This document shows positions 45,118 through 54,091 of a stretch of DNA of 64,000 bases, in pieces. This DNA is from Sphingomonas sp. IC-56 (lineage in GTDB: Bacteria > Pseudomonadota > Alphaproteobacteria > Sphingomonadales > Sphingomonadaceae). Numbering within the stretch: position 1 is the first letter of the stretch; every line of letters begins with the position of its first letter. The translations under genes were made by a program, and so were the position numbers. The notes beneath the pieces are model-generated. The model was not told where the DNA came from. It made no database searches and was given only the letters and a program-made list of their open reading frames with translations. Location of the stretch: assembly GCF_021043375.1 (NCBI RefSeq), contig NZ_JAJNDV010000008.1, positions 44,026-108,025 of the forward strand. The letters run 5' to 3'.

Positions 45118-45321
45118 CTACTTCTGCGCGGCCGCGTTTTCCATGCGCTGCGCCTCGGCTTCGATCTGGTTCATCATTTCCTGCGCGCGCAGACCGATAT
45201 CCTGGCGCTCACGCTGCTCCTTGGCTTGATGACGTAGCGCCAGGACAAGCACGGCCGCTGCGAGCACGAGCGTGACGATGCCGGCGATCTGGAGCCAGCG
45301 ATAGCGAGGGTTCGGGGCCAT
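45118..45321 (-). CDS. Small single-pass membrane protein
   Basis: A 67-residue protein: a short basic N-terminus, one membrane helix (LQIAGIVTLVLAAAVLVLAL) and a charged helical tail (HQAKEQRERQDIGLRAQEMM and on) likely to form a coiled coil. No family was recognised. The gene lies 34 bases upstream of uvrC and just after the ATP synthase terminator; it may share a transcript with uvrC. Confidence 0.55.
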   Translation of the reverse strand: MAPNPRYRWLQIAGIVTLVLAAAVLVLALRHQAKEQRERQDIGLRAQEMMNQIEAEAQRMENAAAQK

Positions 45322-45356
45322 GCGGCAGCCTTAGCCGCGCTTCGCCACGCCGTCAT

Positions 45357-45393
45357 GAAAAATGCCGCCCCCCAGCATCCTGGAGAGCGGCAT
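45357..45393 (-). terminator. Rho-independent terminator after atpF
   Basis: On the minus strand ATGCCGC-TCTCCAG pairs with CTGGGGG-GCGGCAT around a 4-base loop, followed by TTTT. It is 25 bases past the atpF stop and closes the atpI-atpB-atpE-b'-b operon. Confidence 0.88.
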
Positions 45394-45417
45394 CTAAACC
45401 TTGCGAGACGGTCGAAC

Positions 45418-46062
45418 TCAGTTGAGCCGGCCGAGCCCCGAAATGGTGTGGTCGACCAGCGAACGATCGGCCGCGGCATCGTGCTTCTGCGCGATGATCG
45501 CAGCAGCCGCCTTAGTCGCCGCATCGGCAGCCTTGGCGCGGATCGCGTCCACCGCGGCGCGCTCGGCCGCAGCAATCTTGTCCTCGGCCATCTTGGCGCG
45601 GCGGGCGGTCAGTTCGGCCGCGTCGGCCTCTGCCTTCGCCAGCACGCCCTTTGCTTCTTCCTCGGCATGGGCGATCATCGCCTGTGCCTCGGTTTCGATC
45701 GATGCGATCTTGCGGGCATATTCGTCGCGAAGCGCTTCGGCTTCGGCACGAAGCTGCTTGGCCTCGTCCAGGCGCGAGCGGATCGCCGCGATCTGCCCGT
45801 CGAGCCCGCGGGCGATCGCCGCCGGCACGCGCTTGAACACCAGCACCGCCAGGAAGACTGCCATGGCGATCGACACCCAGACGGTAGCGTCCAGTCCGAA
45901 CACCGACGGATCGGGATGGTGCGTGCCGGTCGGGCCGACGCCGCCTTCCTCGGTGGAAAGCGCATGCTCGCCGGTATCGCGCAGCGGCATGCCCTCGCCG
46001 TGACGCGCGGCGGTCAGATTGTTGTCGGCAGCTTCGCCGCCTTGGACCTGTGCCTCAGCCAT
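45418..46062 (-). CDS. atpF: F0F1 ATP synthase subunit b
   Basis: Subunit b forms the peripheral stalk that holds F1 to F0. This 214-residue copy has an N-terminal tail, one membrane helix (ATVWVSIAMAVFLAVLVFKR) and a long charged helix (RLDEAKQLRAEAEALRDEYA and on). It is the second of two b-type subunits, as in most alphaproteobacteria. It overlaps the b' gene by 8 bases and is the last gene of the F0 operon. The longer N-terminal tail (about 50 residues before the helix) is unusual for a b subunit. Confidence 0.93.
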   Translation of the reverse strand: MAEAQVQGGEAADNNLTAARHGEGMPLRDTGEHALSTEEGGVGPTGTHHPDPSVFGLDATVWVSIAMAVFLAVLVFKRVPAAIARGLDGQIAAIRSRLDEAKQLRAEAEALRDEYARKIASIETEAQAMIAHAEEEAKGVLAKAEADAAELTARRAKMAEDKIAAAERAAVDAIRAKAADAATKAAAAIIAQKHDAAADRSLVDHTISGLGRLN

Positions 46063-46546
46063 GGAGCACCGCCTTCACTGCATTCTCGGCCTCGAGCGCC
46101 GAAACCTCCGTACCCGACAGGCGTGCGACGATGTCGCGTGCCGCGTCGGCAGCCACGGCCTCGATCTCCGCAGTCGCGGCAAGCGTCGCGCTGGCGATGC
46201 GAGCCTCGGCTGCGGCGATGTTGGCATCCTGCGCAGCGCCGGCGGCCTTGAGCCGCGTTTCGGCAGCCGCAGCACCCTGTGCCCGTGCTTCCGCAACGCG
46301 CTTGGTCGCCGCTTCACGCGCCGCGTTCTCACGCGTCCGCCACTGCTCTTCGGCCGTATCAGCAGCCGTGCGTGCGGCTTCCGCCGCCGCCAGGTCGCTG
46401 GTCACGGTCTGGTCGCGCTGGTCGACGGTGGAAAGCACCCGGGGCAACATGCCCAGGCCGACCACGAAGAAGACGAAGCCGAACGCCAGCAGCGTCCAGA
46501 AGATCTGGGACGCGTAGGTATCGGCGATCTGTTCTATCTGAGGCAT
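46055..46546 (-). CDS. atpG: F0F1 ATP synthase subunit b'
   Basis: The b' subunit pairs with b in the peripheral stalk. The 163-residue protein starts MPQIEQIADTYASQIFWTLL, with the membrane helix FWTLLAFGFVFFVVGLGMLP, then a long Ala-rich helix that pairs with subunit b. It is the first of the two b-type subunits, after atpE. It overlaps the following b gene. Confidence 0.93.
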   Translation of the reverse strand: MPQIEQIADTYASQIFWTLLAFGFVFFVVGLGMLPRVLSTVDQRDQTVTSDLAAAEAARTAADTAEEQWRTRENAAREAATKRVAEARAQGAAAAETRLKAAGAAQDANIAAAEARIASATLAATAEIEAVAADAARDIVARLSGTEVSALEAENAVKAVLHG

Positions 46547-46596
46547 TGCAATCCCATGCCGAAAACGGGCCGGCGCTTAAGGCCGGCCCGGAACCG

Positions 46597-46824
46597 TTAG
46601 GCGACGAAGATCAGCAGCACTGCAACGACGAACGCGAGCAGGCCGAGAAGCTCGGCGGCCGCGAAGCCGATGAACATGTTGCCCTGCTGGCTGGCAGCGG
46701 CACCCGGGTTGCGCAGTGCGCCCTGCAGGTAAGCCGAGAAGACGTTGCCCACGCCCAGCGCGGCCAGGCCGGCGCCGATTGCTGCAAGGCCAGCGCCGAG
46801 GAGCTTGATCGAGTCTGCGTCCAT
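46597..46824 (-). CDS. atpE: F0F1 ATP synthase subunit c
   Basis: The rotor ring subunit, a 75-residue hairpin of two membrane helices. The proton-binding carboxylate is Glu58 in GFAAAELLGLLAFV, and the polar loop is RNPG (Arg38). The absence of a Gln/Ser/Thr sodium-binding set suggests proton coupling. It lies between atpB and the b' gene. Confidence 0.97.
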   Translation of the reverse strand: MDADSIKLLGAGLAAIGAGLAALGVGNVFSAYLQGALRNPGAAASQQGNMFIGFAAAELLGLLAFVVAVLLIFVA

Positions 46825-46870
46825 TTAAGATACTCCCTAGAAAAGTTCGAAGTGGGTCAGGAAAAGCGGA

Positions 46871-47662
46871 TCAATGATGGTCGTGCAGGTGCACGGCATC
46901 GTTGATGTAGAGCGAGGTCAGCAGCGCGAAGACATAGGCCTGCACGCCAGCCACCAGCATTTCGAGTGCCGACACACCGGCCATCAGCGCGAAGCTCGGC
47001 ACGCCGACAAGGATGCCCAGGCCTGCACTGGTGTTGCCAGCGTTGATGATGAAGCCAGCCAGCACCTTCAGCAGGATGTGGCCCGCGGTCATCGCGACGA
47101 AGAGCCGCAGCGCCAGGCTGAACGGGCGCACCATGAACGAGACGAACTCGATCGGGGCCACGAGCAGCAGCACGGGGATCGGCGTCCCCTTCGGCGCGAA
47201 CAGCGAGAAGAAGCGGAAGCCATGCTTGGCAAAGCCGACGACCAGCACAATCGCGAAGCTCAGGATCGCCAGCACGCCGGTGACGGTGAAGTGGCTGGTG
47301 ACGGTGAAGGGGTGCACGCCGACAATGCCGAACGGCAGCAGGCCGAGCACGTTGGCGAACAGGATGAACATGAACAGCGAGAACACGTAGGGCGTGAACT
47401 TGCGTCCTTCCTTGCCGATATTCGCCTTGAGCAGGTTATCGATGAAGTTGGTGAAGGTCTCCACCATCAGCTGCCAGCGGCCCGGCACGATCGCGCGCTT
47501 CATGCCGCCCAGCATGAACACCCACAGCGCCACGGCTGCGACGCACATCCAAAGGGCCGAATTGGTGAACGCGATCTGGTGACCGGCCAGGTTGAAGCCG
47601 TCCCAGATGGTCTGCACCTCGAACTGGTGCATTGGATCGATCTTGCCGCCGCCTGCCGCCAC
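46871..47662 (-). CDS. atpB: F0F1 ATP synthase subunit a
   Basis: The stator membrane subunit that, with the c ring, forms the proton channel. The 263-residue protein has about five or six helices and the essential arginine in PFSLALRLFVAMTAGH. Other marks are GLLPFGIVGVHPFTVTSHF and VAPIEFVSFMVRPFSL. It lies 45 bases after atpI and 46 before atpE. Confidence 0.97.
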   Translation of the reverse strand: MAAGGGKIDPMHQFEVQTIWDGFNLAGHQIAFTNSALWMCVAAVALWVFMLGGMKRAIVPGRWQLMVETFTNFIDNLLKANIGKEGRKFTPYVFSLFMFILFANVLGLLPFGIVGVHPFTVTSHFTVTGVLAILSFAIVLVVGFAKHGFRFFSLFAPKGTPIPVLLLVAPIEFVSFMVRPFSLALRLFVAMTAGHILLKVLAGFIINAGNTSAGLGILVGVPSFALMAGVSALEMLVAGVQAYVFALLTSLYINDAVHLHDHH

Positions 47663-47707
47663 GCTCGTTTACCCTCAAGCCCAGTTAGCCAAAGCGCCCG
47701 AAGGTTC

Positions 47708-48025
47708 TCACTTCGAGCGCTGGTTTGAAATCCGTATGATGTTCCTGAAAGCGCTGACTATTCCAAGGAACAGCAGCGTCAACAGGAGCCAAGGTGACGT
47801 GCCGAGCAGCCAATCGAGCGTATAGCCGATCACCGCCCCGCCGATCATGCCGCCGATCAGTTCGGCCAGCACCCGATTGCCCAGGCGATAATTGGCATCA
47901 GCCTCGCCCGTCGGTGCGCCGTTCCTGACCGCCTCTTCCGATTTTGCCCGCCTTAGCCGCTCGTCGAGCGACGTGATGCGTGCATCCTCCTGAAGGGGTT
48001 TCAGCCCGGGCTCTTCCTCTGCCAT
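47708..48025 (-). CDS. atpI: AtpI/AtpZ-like ATP synthase assembly protein
   Basis: A 105-residue small membrane protein, with a charged N-terminal half and two helices (LAELIGGMIGGAVIGYTLDW, SPWLLLTLLFLGIVSAFRNI). The pattern GGxxIGxxxDWLLGTSPW is the AtpI/AtpZ signature; the family helps assemble the c ring or import Mg/Ca. It is the first gene of the F0 operon, as usual. Confidence 0.9.
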   Translation of the reverse strand: MAEEEPGLKPLQEDARITSLDERLRRAKSEEAVRNGAPTGEADANYRLGNRVLAELIGGMIGGAVIGYTLDWLLGTSPWLLLTLLFLGIVSAFRNIIRISNQRSK

Positions 48026-48217
48026 CCCGCCTTTCCTTCTCCGTTTCCGGTAGCCAGCCGCGATGTGCCGAGGGCGAACCCGCCAGGCACCGGCGCTTTA
48101 GGAAGGGCCGCCGGGCGAGTCAACCTTTGCAACAATTCGGTAAGGCATCGTTCATCTGCGCACGCGGCGTGCAAGTCACGGCATGACGAACCGATTTTCG
48201 TGGCTATAGTCGCGGCC

Positions 48218-48901
48218 ATGGCAGGGGAGCCCACCGACAATAGCGGTCATCGCGCACGGCTGCGGCAGCGCTTGTTCGAGGGCGGGCCCGACGCGCTGCT
48301 CGACCATGAACTGATCGAGTATCTGCTGGCCCTGGCTATCCCGCGCCGCGATACCAAGCCGCTCGCCAAGGCGCTGCTGCACGAGTTCGGCGGGATCGCC
48401 GGACTGCTCACCGCCGACGCCGAGGCGCTGGCGCGCGTGCCCGGCATGGGCGAGACCAGTGCGGCGGCGCTCAAGGCCGCGCACGCCGCGGCGCTCCGCC
48501 TGCTACGCAGCCAGGTAGCGGCGCGGCCGGTGCTCGCCAACCGGCAGGCACTGCTCGACTATCTGCGCGCCGACATGGCGCACCATGTGATCGAGCGGGT
48601 GCGCGTGCTGCACCTCAATTCCAAGAACATGCTGATCCGCGACGAACTGATGAACGAGGGCTCGGTCGACGAAGCGCCGGTCTATGTTCGCGAAGTTATC
48701 CGCCGCGCGATCGACCTAGGCTCGGCGGCAATCATCCTGGTCCACAACCACCCCTCGGGCGATCCCTCCCCCTCCCGCGCGGACATCGAGATTACGCGGG
48801 CCGTAGCCGAAGCGGGTAAGCGGCTGAACATCGTGGTGCATGACCATGTCATCCTCGGCAAGGAGGGGCATACCAGCCTAAGGGCGAAGGGGTTGATCTG
48901 A
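48218..48901 (+). CDS. radC: RadC-family JAB domain protein
   Basis: RadC/YeeS proteins have an N-terminal HhH region (GIAGLLTADAEALARVPGMG) and a C-terminal JAB1/MPN domain. The zinc motif of the JAMM type is here: LVHNHPSGDPSPSRADIEIT with the two His and Asp. The 227-residue protein is of normal length. The classical role in repair has been doubted; a DNA or isopeptide hydrolase role is possible. The start at 48218 (MAGEPTDNSG) was preferred to a longer frame that runs over the atpI promoter. It is divergent from the ATP synthase operon. Confidence 0.92.
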   Translation: MAGEPTDNSGHRARLRQRLFEGGPDALLDHELIEYLLALAIPRRDTKPLAKALLHEFGGIAGLLTADAEALARVPGMGETSAAALKAAHAAALRLLRSQVAARPVLANRQALLDYLRADMAHHVIERVRVLHLNSKNMLIRDELMNEGSVDEAPVYVREVIRRAIDLGSAAIILVHNHPSGDPSPSRADIEITRAVAEAGKRLNIVVHDHVILGKEGHTSLRAKGLI

Positions 48902-48928
48902 AGGGCGCCCGGGGCACTATCCGCAATC

Positions 48929-49028
48929 GTTCCCCGGCGAAGGCCGGGGCCCAGCTTCGGGATGCCATCGGGCCGCAACCCGCCGTCTCGGCCGGCTCGC
49001 AACTGGGCCCCGGCCTTCGCCGGGGAAC
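48929..49028. repeat. Intergenic palindromic repeat type B, copy 3
   Basis: A 100-base unit with left arm GTTCCCCGGCGAAGGCCGGG and right arm GGCCCCGGCCTTCGCCGGGG. It lies between the convergent radC stop and the Pro-rich exported protein gene, and matches the copies at 20971, 24003 and 54726. Confidence 0.82.
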
Positions 49029-49050
49029 TGTTTAGTACCCTAGGTGCCGT

Positions 49051-49368
49051 TCACCCCTTCGGGCGGTTGCGGTCCTTCTTGCGGGTCGCGTCCGGCGTTG
49101 CGGTCGGCGTCGCCCCCGGCGTAGGCTGTGCCGTCTGCGCGGCGGGAGCAGGCGTTGCCGTCGGCGCCGGCGCTCGCACAGCCTCGGCCGGATCGCCGGG
49201 AGGTGCGTCGTCGGTCATCGCCGCGGGATCGGCCTCTGGCTGTGGCGGTTGCGGCGCCGTCGGTGCGTGGCTTTCCGGATGCGTCGTGTTCGGTGTCGGG
49301 GTTTGCTGCGCCAGCGCCGGCATAGCCACCATCAGCGTCCCGGATACGAGCAATGCCTTCAGCATCAT
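49051..49368 (-). CDS. Small Pro/Thr/Ala-rich exported protein
   Basis: A 105-residue protein with signal peptide MLKALLVSGTLMVAMPALAQ and a mature part nearly all Pro, Thr, Ala and Asp (TPTPNTTHPESHAPTAPQPP and on) ending in a basic KKDRNRPKG. No fold or function is recognised; it should be disordered. Translation is well supported by a strong AAAAGGAGAG ribosome site before the ATG ATG at 49368. The open frame continues to 49560 but without a start site of this quality. Confidence 0.7.
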   Translation of the reverse strand: MMLKALLVSGTLMVAMPALAQQTPTPNTTHPESHAPTAPQPPQPEADPAAMTDDAPPGDPAEAVRAPAPTATPAPAAQTAQPTPGATPTATPDATRKKDRNRPKG

Positions 49369-49558
49369 CTGCTCTCCTTTTATGCATTTCGGACGCGCCA
49401 TCGGGGGGCGGCACGGAAATACCTGCACAACAAGGAATGCACCGCCGCGCGAGGGGTTCCCTCCCCTGCGTTTGCGGCCCCCTTCCCTCCCTGCTAGAGG
49501 GCCGCCGTCCCATTCCGTCGAGCCCCGCGCGCCCGACGCCCGAGCCAGAAGGAAAGCC

Positions 49559-50869
49559 ATGGTCCCCCGTTATGCCCGCGCCGAGATGACGGCGATCTGG
49601 TCCCCCGAAGCACGCTTCGCCATCTGGTTCGAGATCGAGGCGCACGCGACCGAGGCACTGGGCGAGCTGGGCGTGGTGCCCAAGTCGGCGGCCAAGGCGC
49701 TTTGGGACTGGTGGGCGACCAAGCCCGTCATCGACGTCGCCGCGATCGACGCGATCGAGGCGGTCACCAAGCATGACGTTATCGCCTTCCTCACCTGGGT
49801 CGCTGAACAGGTGGGTGACGAAGCCCGCTTCATGCATCAGGGCATGACCAGCTCCGACGTGCTCGACACCTGCCTGTCGGTGCAGCTTGCCCGCGCCAGC
49901 GACATCCTGCTCGCCGATCTCGACCAGCTGCTCGAAACGCTCAAGCGCCGCGCGTTCGAGCACAAGCTGACCCCGACCATCGGCCGCAGCCACGGCATTC
50001 ATGCCGAGCCGGTGACCTTTGGCCTCAAGCTTGCCGAGGCCTATGCCGAGTTCAAGCGCAACCGCGAGCGCCTGGTCGCCGCGCGTGCCGACATCGCCAC
50101 CTGCGCCATTTCCGGCGCGGTCGGCACCTTCGCCAATATCGATCCCCGCGTCGAAGCGCATGTCGCGCAGAAGCTCGGCCTCGCCATCGAACCGGTTTCG
50201 ACTCAGGTCATCCCGCGCGACCGCCATGCAATGTTCTTTGCGACGCTCGGCGTGATCGCCTCTTCGATCGAGCGCCTGGCCGTCGAGGTCCGCCACTTGC
50301 AGCGCACCGAAGTGCTGGAAGCCGAGGAGTATTTCTCGCCCGGCCAGAAGGGGTCGTCGGCGATGCCGCACAAGCGCAATCCGGTGCTGACTGAAAACCT
50401 GACGGGCCTCGCGCGCATGGTGCGCAGTGCCGCGATTCCGGCGATGGAGAATGTGGCGCTGTGGCATGAGCGCGACATCAGCCACTCCTCGGTCGAGCGG
50501 TATATCGGCCCCGACGCGACGATCACGCTCGATTTCGCGCTCGCGCGGCTCAACGGCGTGATGGACAAGCTGCTGGTCTACCCCAAGCGCATGCAGAAGA
50601 ACCTCGACCGCATGGGCGGCCTGGTCCACTCGCAGCGCGTGCTCCTGGCGCTGACCCAGGCCGGGGTAAGCCGCGAAGACAGCTATCGCCTGGTCCAGCG
50701 CAACGCCATGAAGGTGTGGGAGAGCGACGGCGAGCTGTCGCTGCTCGAACTGCTCAAGGCGGATCCTGAAGTCACCGCCGCGCTGTCTGCGGAGGAACTC
50801 GAGGACAAGTTCGACTTGGGCTACCACTTCGCGCAGGTCGACACGATCTTCGCGCGCGTGTTCGGGTGA
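49559..50869 (+). CDS. purB: Adenylosuccinate lyase
   Basis: PurB acts twice in purine synthesis, cleaving SAICAR and adenylosuccinate to release fumarate. The 436-residue protein has [13 protein letters not shown], the catalytic histidine region [34 protein letters not shown] and the family signature [20 protein letters not shown]. The start at ATG 49559 ([10 protein letters not shown]) has an AGAAGGAAAG ribosome site; the open frame upstream is not coding. The stop overlaps the heme oxygenase start in GTGA. Confidence 0.98.
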   Translation: MVPRYARAEMTAIWSPEARFAIWFEIEAHATEALGELGVVPKSAAKALWDWWATKPVIDVAAIDAIEAVTKHDVIAFLTWVAEQVGDEARFMHQGMTSSDVLDTCLSVQLARASDILLADLDQLLETLKRRAFEHKLTPTIGRSHGIHAEPVTFGLKLAEAYAEFKRNRERLVAARADIATCAISGAVGTFANIDPRVEAHVAQKLGLAIEPVSTQVIPRDRHAMFFATLGVIASSIERLAVEVRHLQRTEVLEAEEYFSPGQKGSSAMPHKRNPVLTENLTGLARMVRSAAIPAMENVALWHERDISHSSVERYIGPDATITLDFALARLNGVMDKLLVYPKRMQKNLDRMGGLVHSQRVLLALTQAGVSREDSYRLVQRNAMKVWESDGELSLLELLKADPEVTAALSAEELEDKFDLGYHFAQVDTIFARVFG

Positions 50870-51423
50870 ACCCCAGTCACAAGGCGCTGCGCGAGGGTAC
50901 GCGGGAAGACCATGAGCGAGTCGACGCGGCCTTTGCCGCGTTCGACCTCGCCGACCGCAGGCACTATGCCGCGTTCCTGCACGCCCATGCCGAGGTCCTG
51001 CTGCCGCTGGAGGCCGCGCTCGACGCCGCTGGCGCCGAGCAGATCACGCCCGATTGGCCGACGCGCAGGCGTGGCGCGCAGATTCGCGAAGACCTCGCCT
51101 TCCTGCGCGACGTGGCGGTGGAGGCCCCGCAGGCAGAACCCGTCCAGTGGCAGCTGGATACGCCCGAAGCCGTCGCCGGCGCGCTTTATGTACTTGAAGG
51201 ATCGAGGCTAGGCGGCAAGTTCCTTGCGCGACAATTGCCGGCCGACTTTCCCCGCGCGTATCTTGCTTCAGATCAAGCGGCTGAGAAATGGCGCAATTTG
51301 CTGGATCACATAGATATGATCCTGTACGAGCCTGCCCCATTGCAGTCCGCCCTTGCTGCCGCGCGCCACGCCTTTGCAGCCTTTGAGCGTTCCGCGGTGC
51401 GTTGGGTGCAAGTCAAGGACTGA
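50866..51423 (+). CDS. Biliverdin-producing heme oxygenase (BphO type)
   Basis: A 185-residue heme oxygenase of the bacterial BphO type, which opens heme to biliverdin, iron and CO. The proximal heme ligand is expected at His16 in REDHERVDAAFAAFD, and the distal helix has LYVLEGSRLGGKFLARQL. It overlaps purB by four bases (GTG start) and is followed after 2 bases by the bacteriophytochrome gene, so it supplies the chromophore. The reading of the family is firm from these helices. Confidence 0.88.
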   Translation: MNPSHKALREGTREDHERVDAAFAAFDLADRRHYAAFLHAHAEVLLPLEAALDAAGAEQITPDWPTRRRGAQIREDLAFLRDVAVEAPQAEPVQWQLDTPEAVAGALYVLEGSRLGGKFLARQLPADFPRAYLASDQAAEKWRNLLDHIDMILYEPAPLQSALAAARHAFAAFERSAVRWVQVKD

Positions 51424-51425
51424 GA

Positions 51426-53999
51426 GTGGCCGATCAGGAACGTGAATTCGACGTCGATCTGACCAATTGCGACCGTGAGCCGATCCACGAACTCGGCGCG
51501 ATCCAGCCCTTCGGCTTCCTCCTGGCGCTGTCCACCGACTGGATGGTGCGCCGCGCCTCGGCCAATATCGACCAGTTCTTCGGAACCAGCGCCGAGGATC
51601 TGCTCGGCATGCCGGCGATCGAGCTGTTCGGCGAGCATGCGGTTCACACCATCCGCAATCGCCTGGCCATGCTCCGCGGCCCCGATGCGGTGGAACGCCT
51701 GTTTGCCGTCAAGCTTGTCGACGGGCGCCGCTTCGACTTCGCGCTCCACATGGTGGGCGACACGATCATCGTCGAAGGCGAAGCCACCAACGAGGAAAGC
51801 AGTACCGACGCGGGCTCGGCGATCCGCGCGATGATGGCGCGGCTGGACGCCACGCCCGACACCGCCGCCTTCTACCGCGAAGGCGCGCGCCAGGTGCGGG
51901 CACTGACCGGCTTCGACCGGGTCATGGTCTACCGCTTCGATCCCGACGGTTCGGGCGTCGTGGTGGCCGAAGCCGCTCGCTCGGGCATCGGCAGCTTCCT
52001 CGACCTGCGATATCCCGCCAGCGACATCCCCAAGCAGGCGCGCAAGCTCTATATCCGCACCCCCTTCCGCATCATCGCCGACGTGCATGCGGCGCCGGTG
52101 CCGATCCTGCCGCGGCTGGACGAAACCGGCGCACCGATCGACCTGTCGCTCTCGGTGTTGCGCTCGGTGTCGCCGATCCATATCGAATATCTCAAGAACA
52201 TGGGCGTCGGCGCCTCCTTGTCGATCTCGATCATCGTCGAGGGTCAGCTCTGGGGCTTGTTCGCGTGCCACCATTACGGCCATCGCCGCCCGACCTTTGA
52301 GCGCCGCTCCATCGCCGAACTGTTTGGCCAGATGTTCGCGCTGAAGCTGGAAAGCCGTGAGCGCCGCGACCTCGCCAAGTTCGAAATCGCCGCGCGTGCC
52401 AGCAGCGACCGTTTGCTCGCCGCGGTAGCCGGCGACGCCACCCTGCTCGACAATCCCGAATGGCTCGCCGCCATGCTGCGCGAGACCGTGCCGTGCGACG
52501 GCATCGCGATCTGGATCAACGGCAAGTGCTCCTATACCGGGCTCACGCCCCCGGCGAGCGCCCTGCCTGTGCTGGTCCGCCGCCTCAACGCCATGGCCGC
52601 GGGCCGGATCTTCGCCACCGATCATCTTGCCGACACGCTGACATCGGCTGCCGACTATCAGGACGTCGCCGCCGGCGTCCTCGCTATCCCGATCTCGCGC
52701 TCCCCGCGCGACTATGTGATGCTCTTCCGCCAGGAAAAGGCGCGCACCGTCCGTTGGGCCGGCGATCCGCACAAGCCCGCGCAGCTCGGTCCCAACGGCG
52801 CGCGCCTCACGCCGCGCCAGAGCTTCGCGTTGTGGAGCCAGGAAGTCCGCGGCCGCTCCGAGCCTTTCACTGCGGTGGAAGTCCGCGTCGCCGAAATGCT
52901 GCGCGTCTCACTGATCGAGATCGTGCTGCGGCTGTCCGACGAGGCGCAGGAAGAACGCAAGCGCTCGTCCGAACGCCAGGAACTGCTGATCGCGGAACTC
53001 AACCACCGCGTCCGCAACATTCTCAGCCTGATCCGCGGCCTGGTCCGCCAGTCGCTTGATCCCGAGGCTGACACCCGCAACACCATCGCGCTTCTGGAAG
53101 GCCGCATCGAGAGCCTGGCGCGCGCACACGACCAGATCACGCAGGACAATTGGAGCGCCGCGCCGCTCGGCCGCCTGATCGAGACTGAGGCGGCCGCCTA
53201 TCTCGCCGGCAAGAGCCAGCGCCTGAGCTGCGATGGCCCGCCCGTGCTGCTCGATCCCAACGCCTTTTCCACCATGGCGCTGGTCTTCCACGAGCTGATG
53301 ACCAACTCCGCCAAATATGGCGCGCTGTCGGACAACGGCAACGTCCAGGTGAAGTGGCACATCACCGACGGCGGCGACCTGCGCATCAGCTGGCGCGAGC
53401 GGGGCGGTCCGGCGGTGCAGCCGCCCAAGCGCCAGGGCTTCGGCACCACCATCATCCAGCGCTCGATTCCCTATGATCTCGGCGGCACCGCCGATGTGCG
53501 TTATGTGCTGACGGGTCTGGAGGCCGACTTCTGCGTGCCCGCAGGCCACATCACGCTTGAGGAGCCGGGACGTCCCTCCGCTTCCGCCCCAGCCCGCGCC
53601 GTCCTGGCATCGGGAGAGGCCGCGCCCGTCGTCAAGCCGATCTCGGGCCTGGTACTACTGGTCGAGGATAGCCTGATCATCGCCATGGATGCCGAGGACA
53701 TCCTGACTCGCCTTGGCGCCAGCCGCGTCGTCACCGCCGCAAGCAACAACCAGGCGCAGCGCGAGATTGCCGCCGAGCAGTTCGAACTCGCGGTGCTCGA
53801 CGTCAATCTGGGCACGGAAACCAGCCTGCCGATCGCCGATACGCTGCGCGACCGCGGCATCCCCTATGTCTTCGCGACCGGTTATGGCGAGCAATTGCGC
53901 CTGCCCGAGGAGCATGAAGACGCGCTGGTGATCCAGAAGCCCTACACGCTGACCAGCCTGGGACAGGCAATCGCGCGGATGCTGCCGCCCGACGCCTGA
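51426..53999 (+). CDS. Bacteriophytochrome with HWE histidine kinase and receiver domain
   Basis: A red/far-red light sensor of 857 residues. In order: PAS (about 1-130), with the biliverdin-binding Cys15 in LTNCDREPIH; GAF (about 140-320), with PASDIP; PHY (about 330-510), with the tongue motif PRQSF and WAGDP; an HWE/HisKA_2 kinase with acceptor His527 (AELNHRVRNILSLIRG), FHELMTNSAKYGALS and WRERGGP; and a C-terminal receiver (from LLVEDSLIIAMDAEDILTRL) with Asp792. The start is GTG 51426, two bases after the heme oxygenase stop. The region after the Cys reads IHELGAIQPFG, where IHxPGxIQPHG is usual. Architecture resembles Agrobacterium Agp2. HWE kinases often signal to PhyR of the general stress response. 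Confidence 0.93.
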   Translation: MADQEREFDVDLTNCDREPIHELGAIQPFGFLLALSTDWMVRRASANIDQFFGTSAEDLLGMPAIELFGEHAVHTIRNRLAMLRGPDAVERLFAVKLVDGRRFDFALHMVGDTIIVEGEATNEESSTDAGSAIRAMMARLDATPDTAAFYREGARQVRALTGFDRVMVYRFDPDGSGVVVAEAARSGIGSFLDLRYPASDIPKQARKLYIRTPFRIIADVHAAPVPILPRLDETGAPIDLSLSVLRSVSPIHIEYLKNMGVGASLSISIIVEGQLWGLFACHHYGHRRPTFERRSIAELFGQMFALKLESRERRDLAKFEIAARASSDRLLAAVAGDATLLDNPEWLAAMLRETVPCDGIAIWINGKCSYTGLTPPASALPVLVRRLNAMAAGRIFATDHLADTLTSAADYQDVAAGVLAIPISRSPRDYVMLFRQEKARTVRWAGDPHKPAQLGPNGARLTPRQSFALWSQEVRGRSEPFTAVEVRVAEMLRVSLIEIVLRLSDEAQEERKRSSERQELLIAELNHRVRNILSLIRGLVRQSLDPEADTRNTIALLEGRIESLARAHDQITQDNWSAAPLGRLIETEAAAYLAGKSQRLSCDGPPVLLDPNAFSTMALVFHELMTNSAKYGALSDNGNVQVKWHITDGGDLRISWRERGGPAVQPPKRQGFGTTIIQRSIPYDLGGTADVRYVLTGLEADFCVPAGHITLEEPGRPSASAPARAVLASGEAAPVVKPISGLVLLVEDSLIIAMDAEDILTRLGASRVVTAASNNQAQREIAAEQFELAVLDVNLGTETSLPIADTLRDRGIPYVFATGYGEQLRLPEEHEDALVIQKPYTLTSLGQAIARMLPPDA

Positions 54000-54052
54000 A
54001 CGCCAGCGCCGCGCCGCAGTAATCAGCCCGGCGCCGAGGCACCGGGCGAAGC

Positions 54053-54084
54053 AAACAGGGCCGAGGCTTTCCGCCCCGGCCCTG
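54053..54084 (-). terminator. Terminator between bacteriophytochrome and stress protein genes
   Basis: CAGGGCCG and CGGCCCTG (54056-54084 on the plus strand) form a GC stem with inner GG/CC pairs. On the minus strand it is followed by TTTGCTT, so it ends the YflT-like gene at 54092. It may also serve the convergent kinase gene. Confidence 0.7.
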
Positions 54085-54091
54085 CTCCAAC

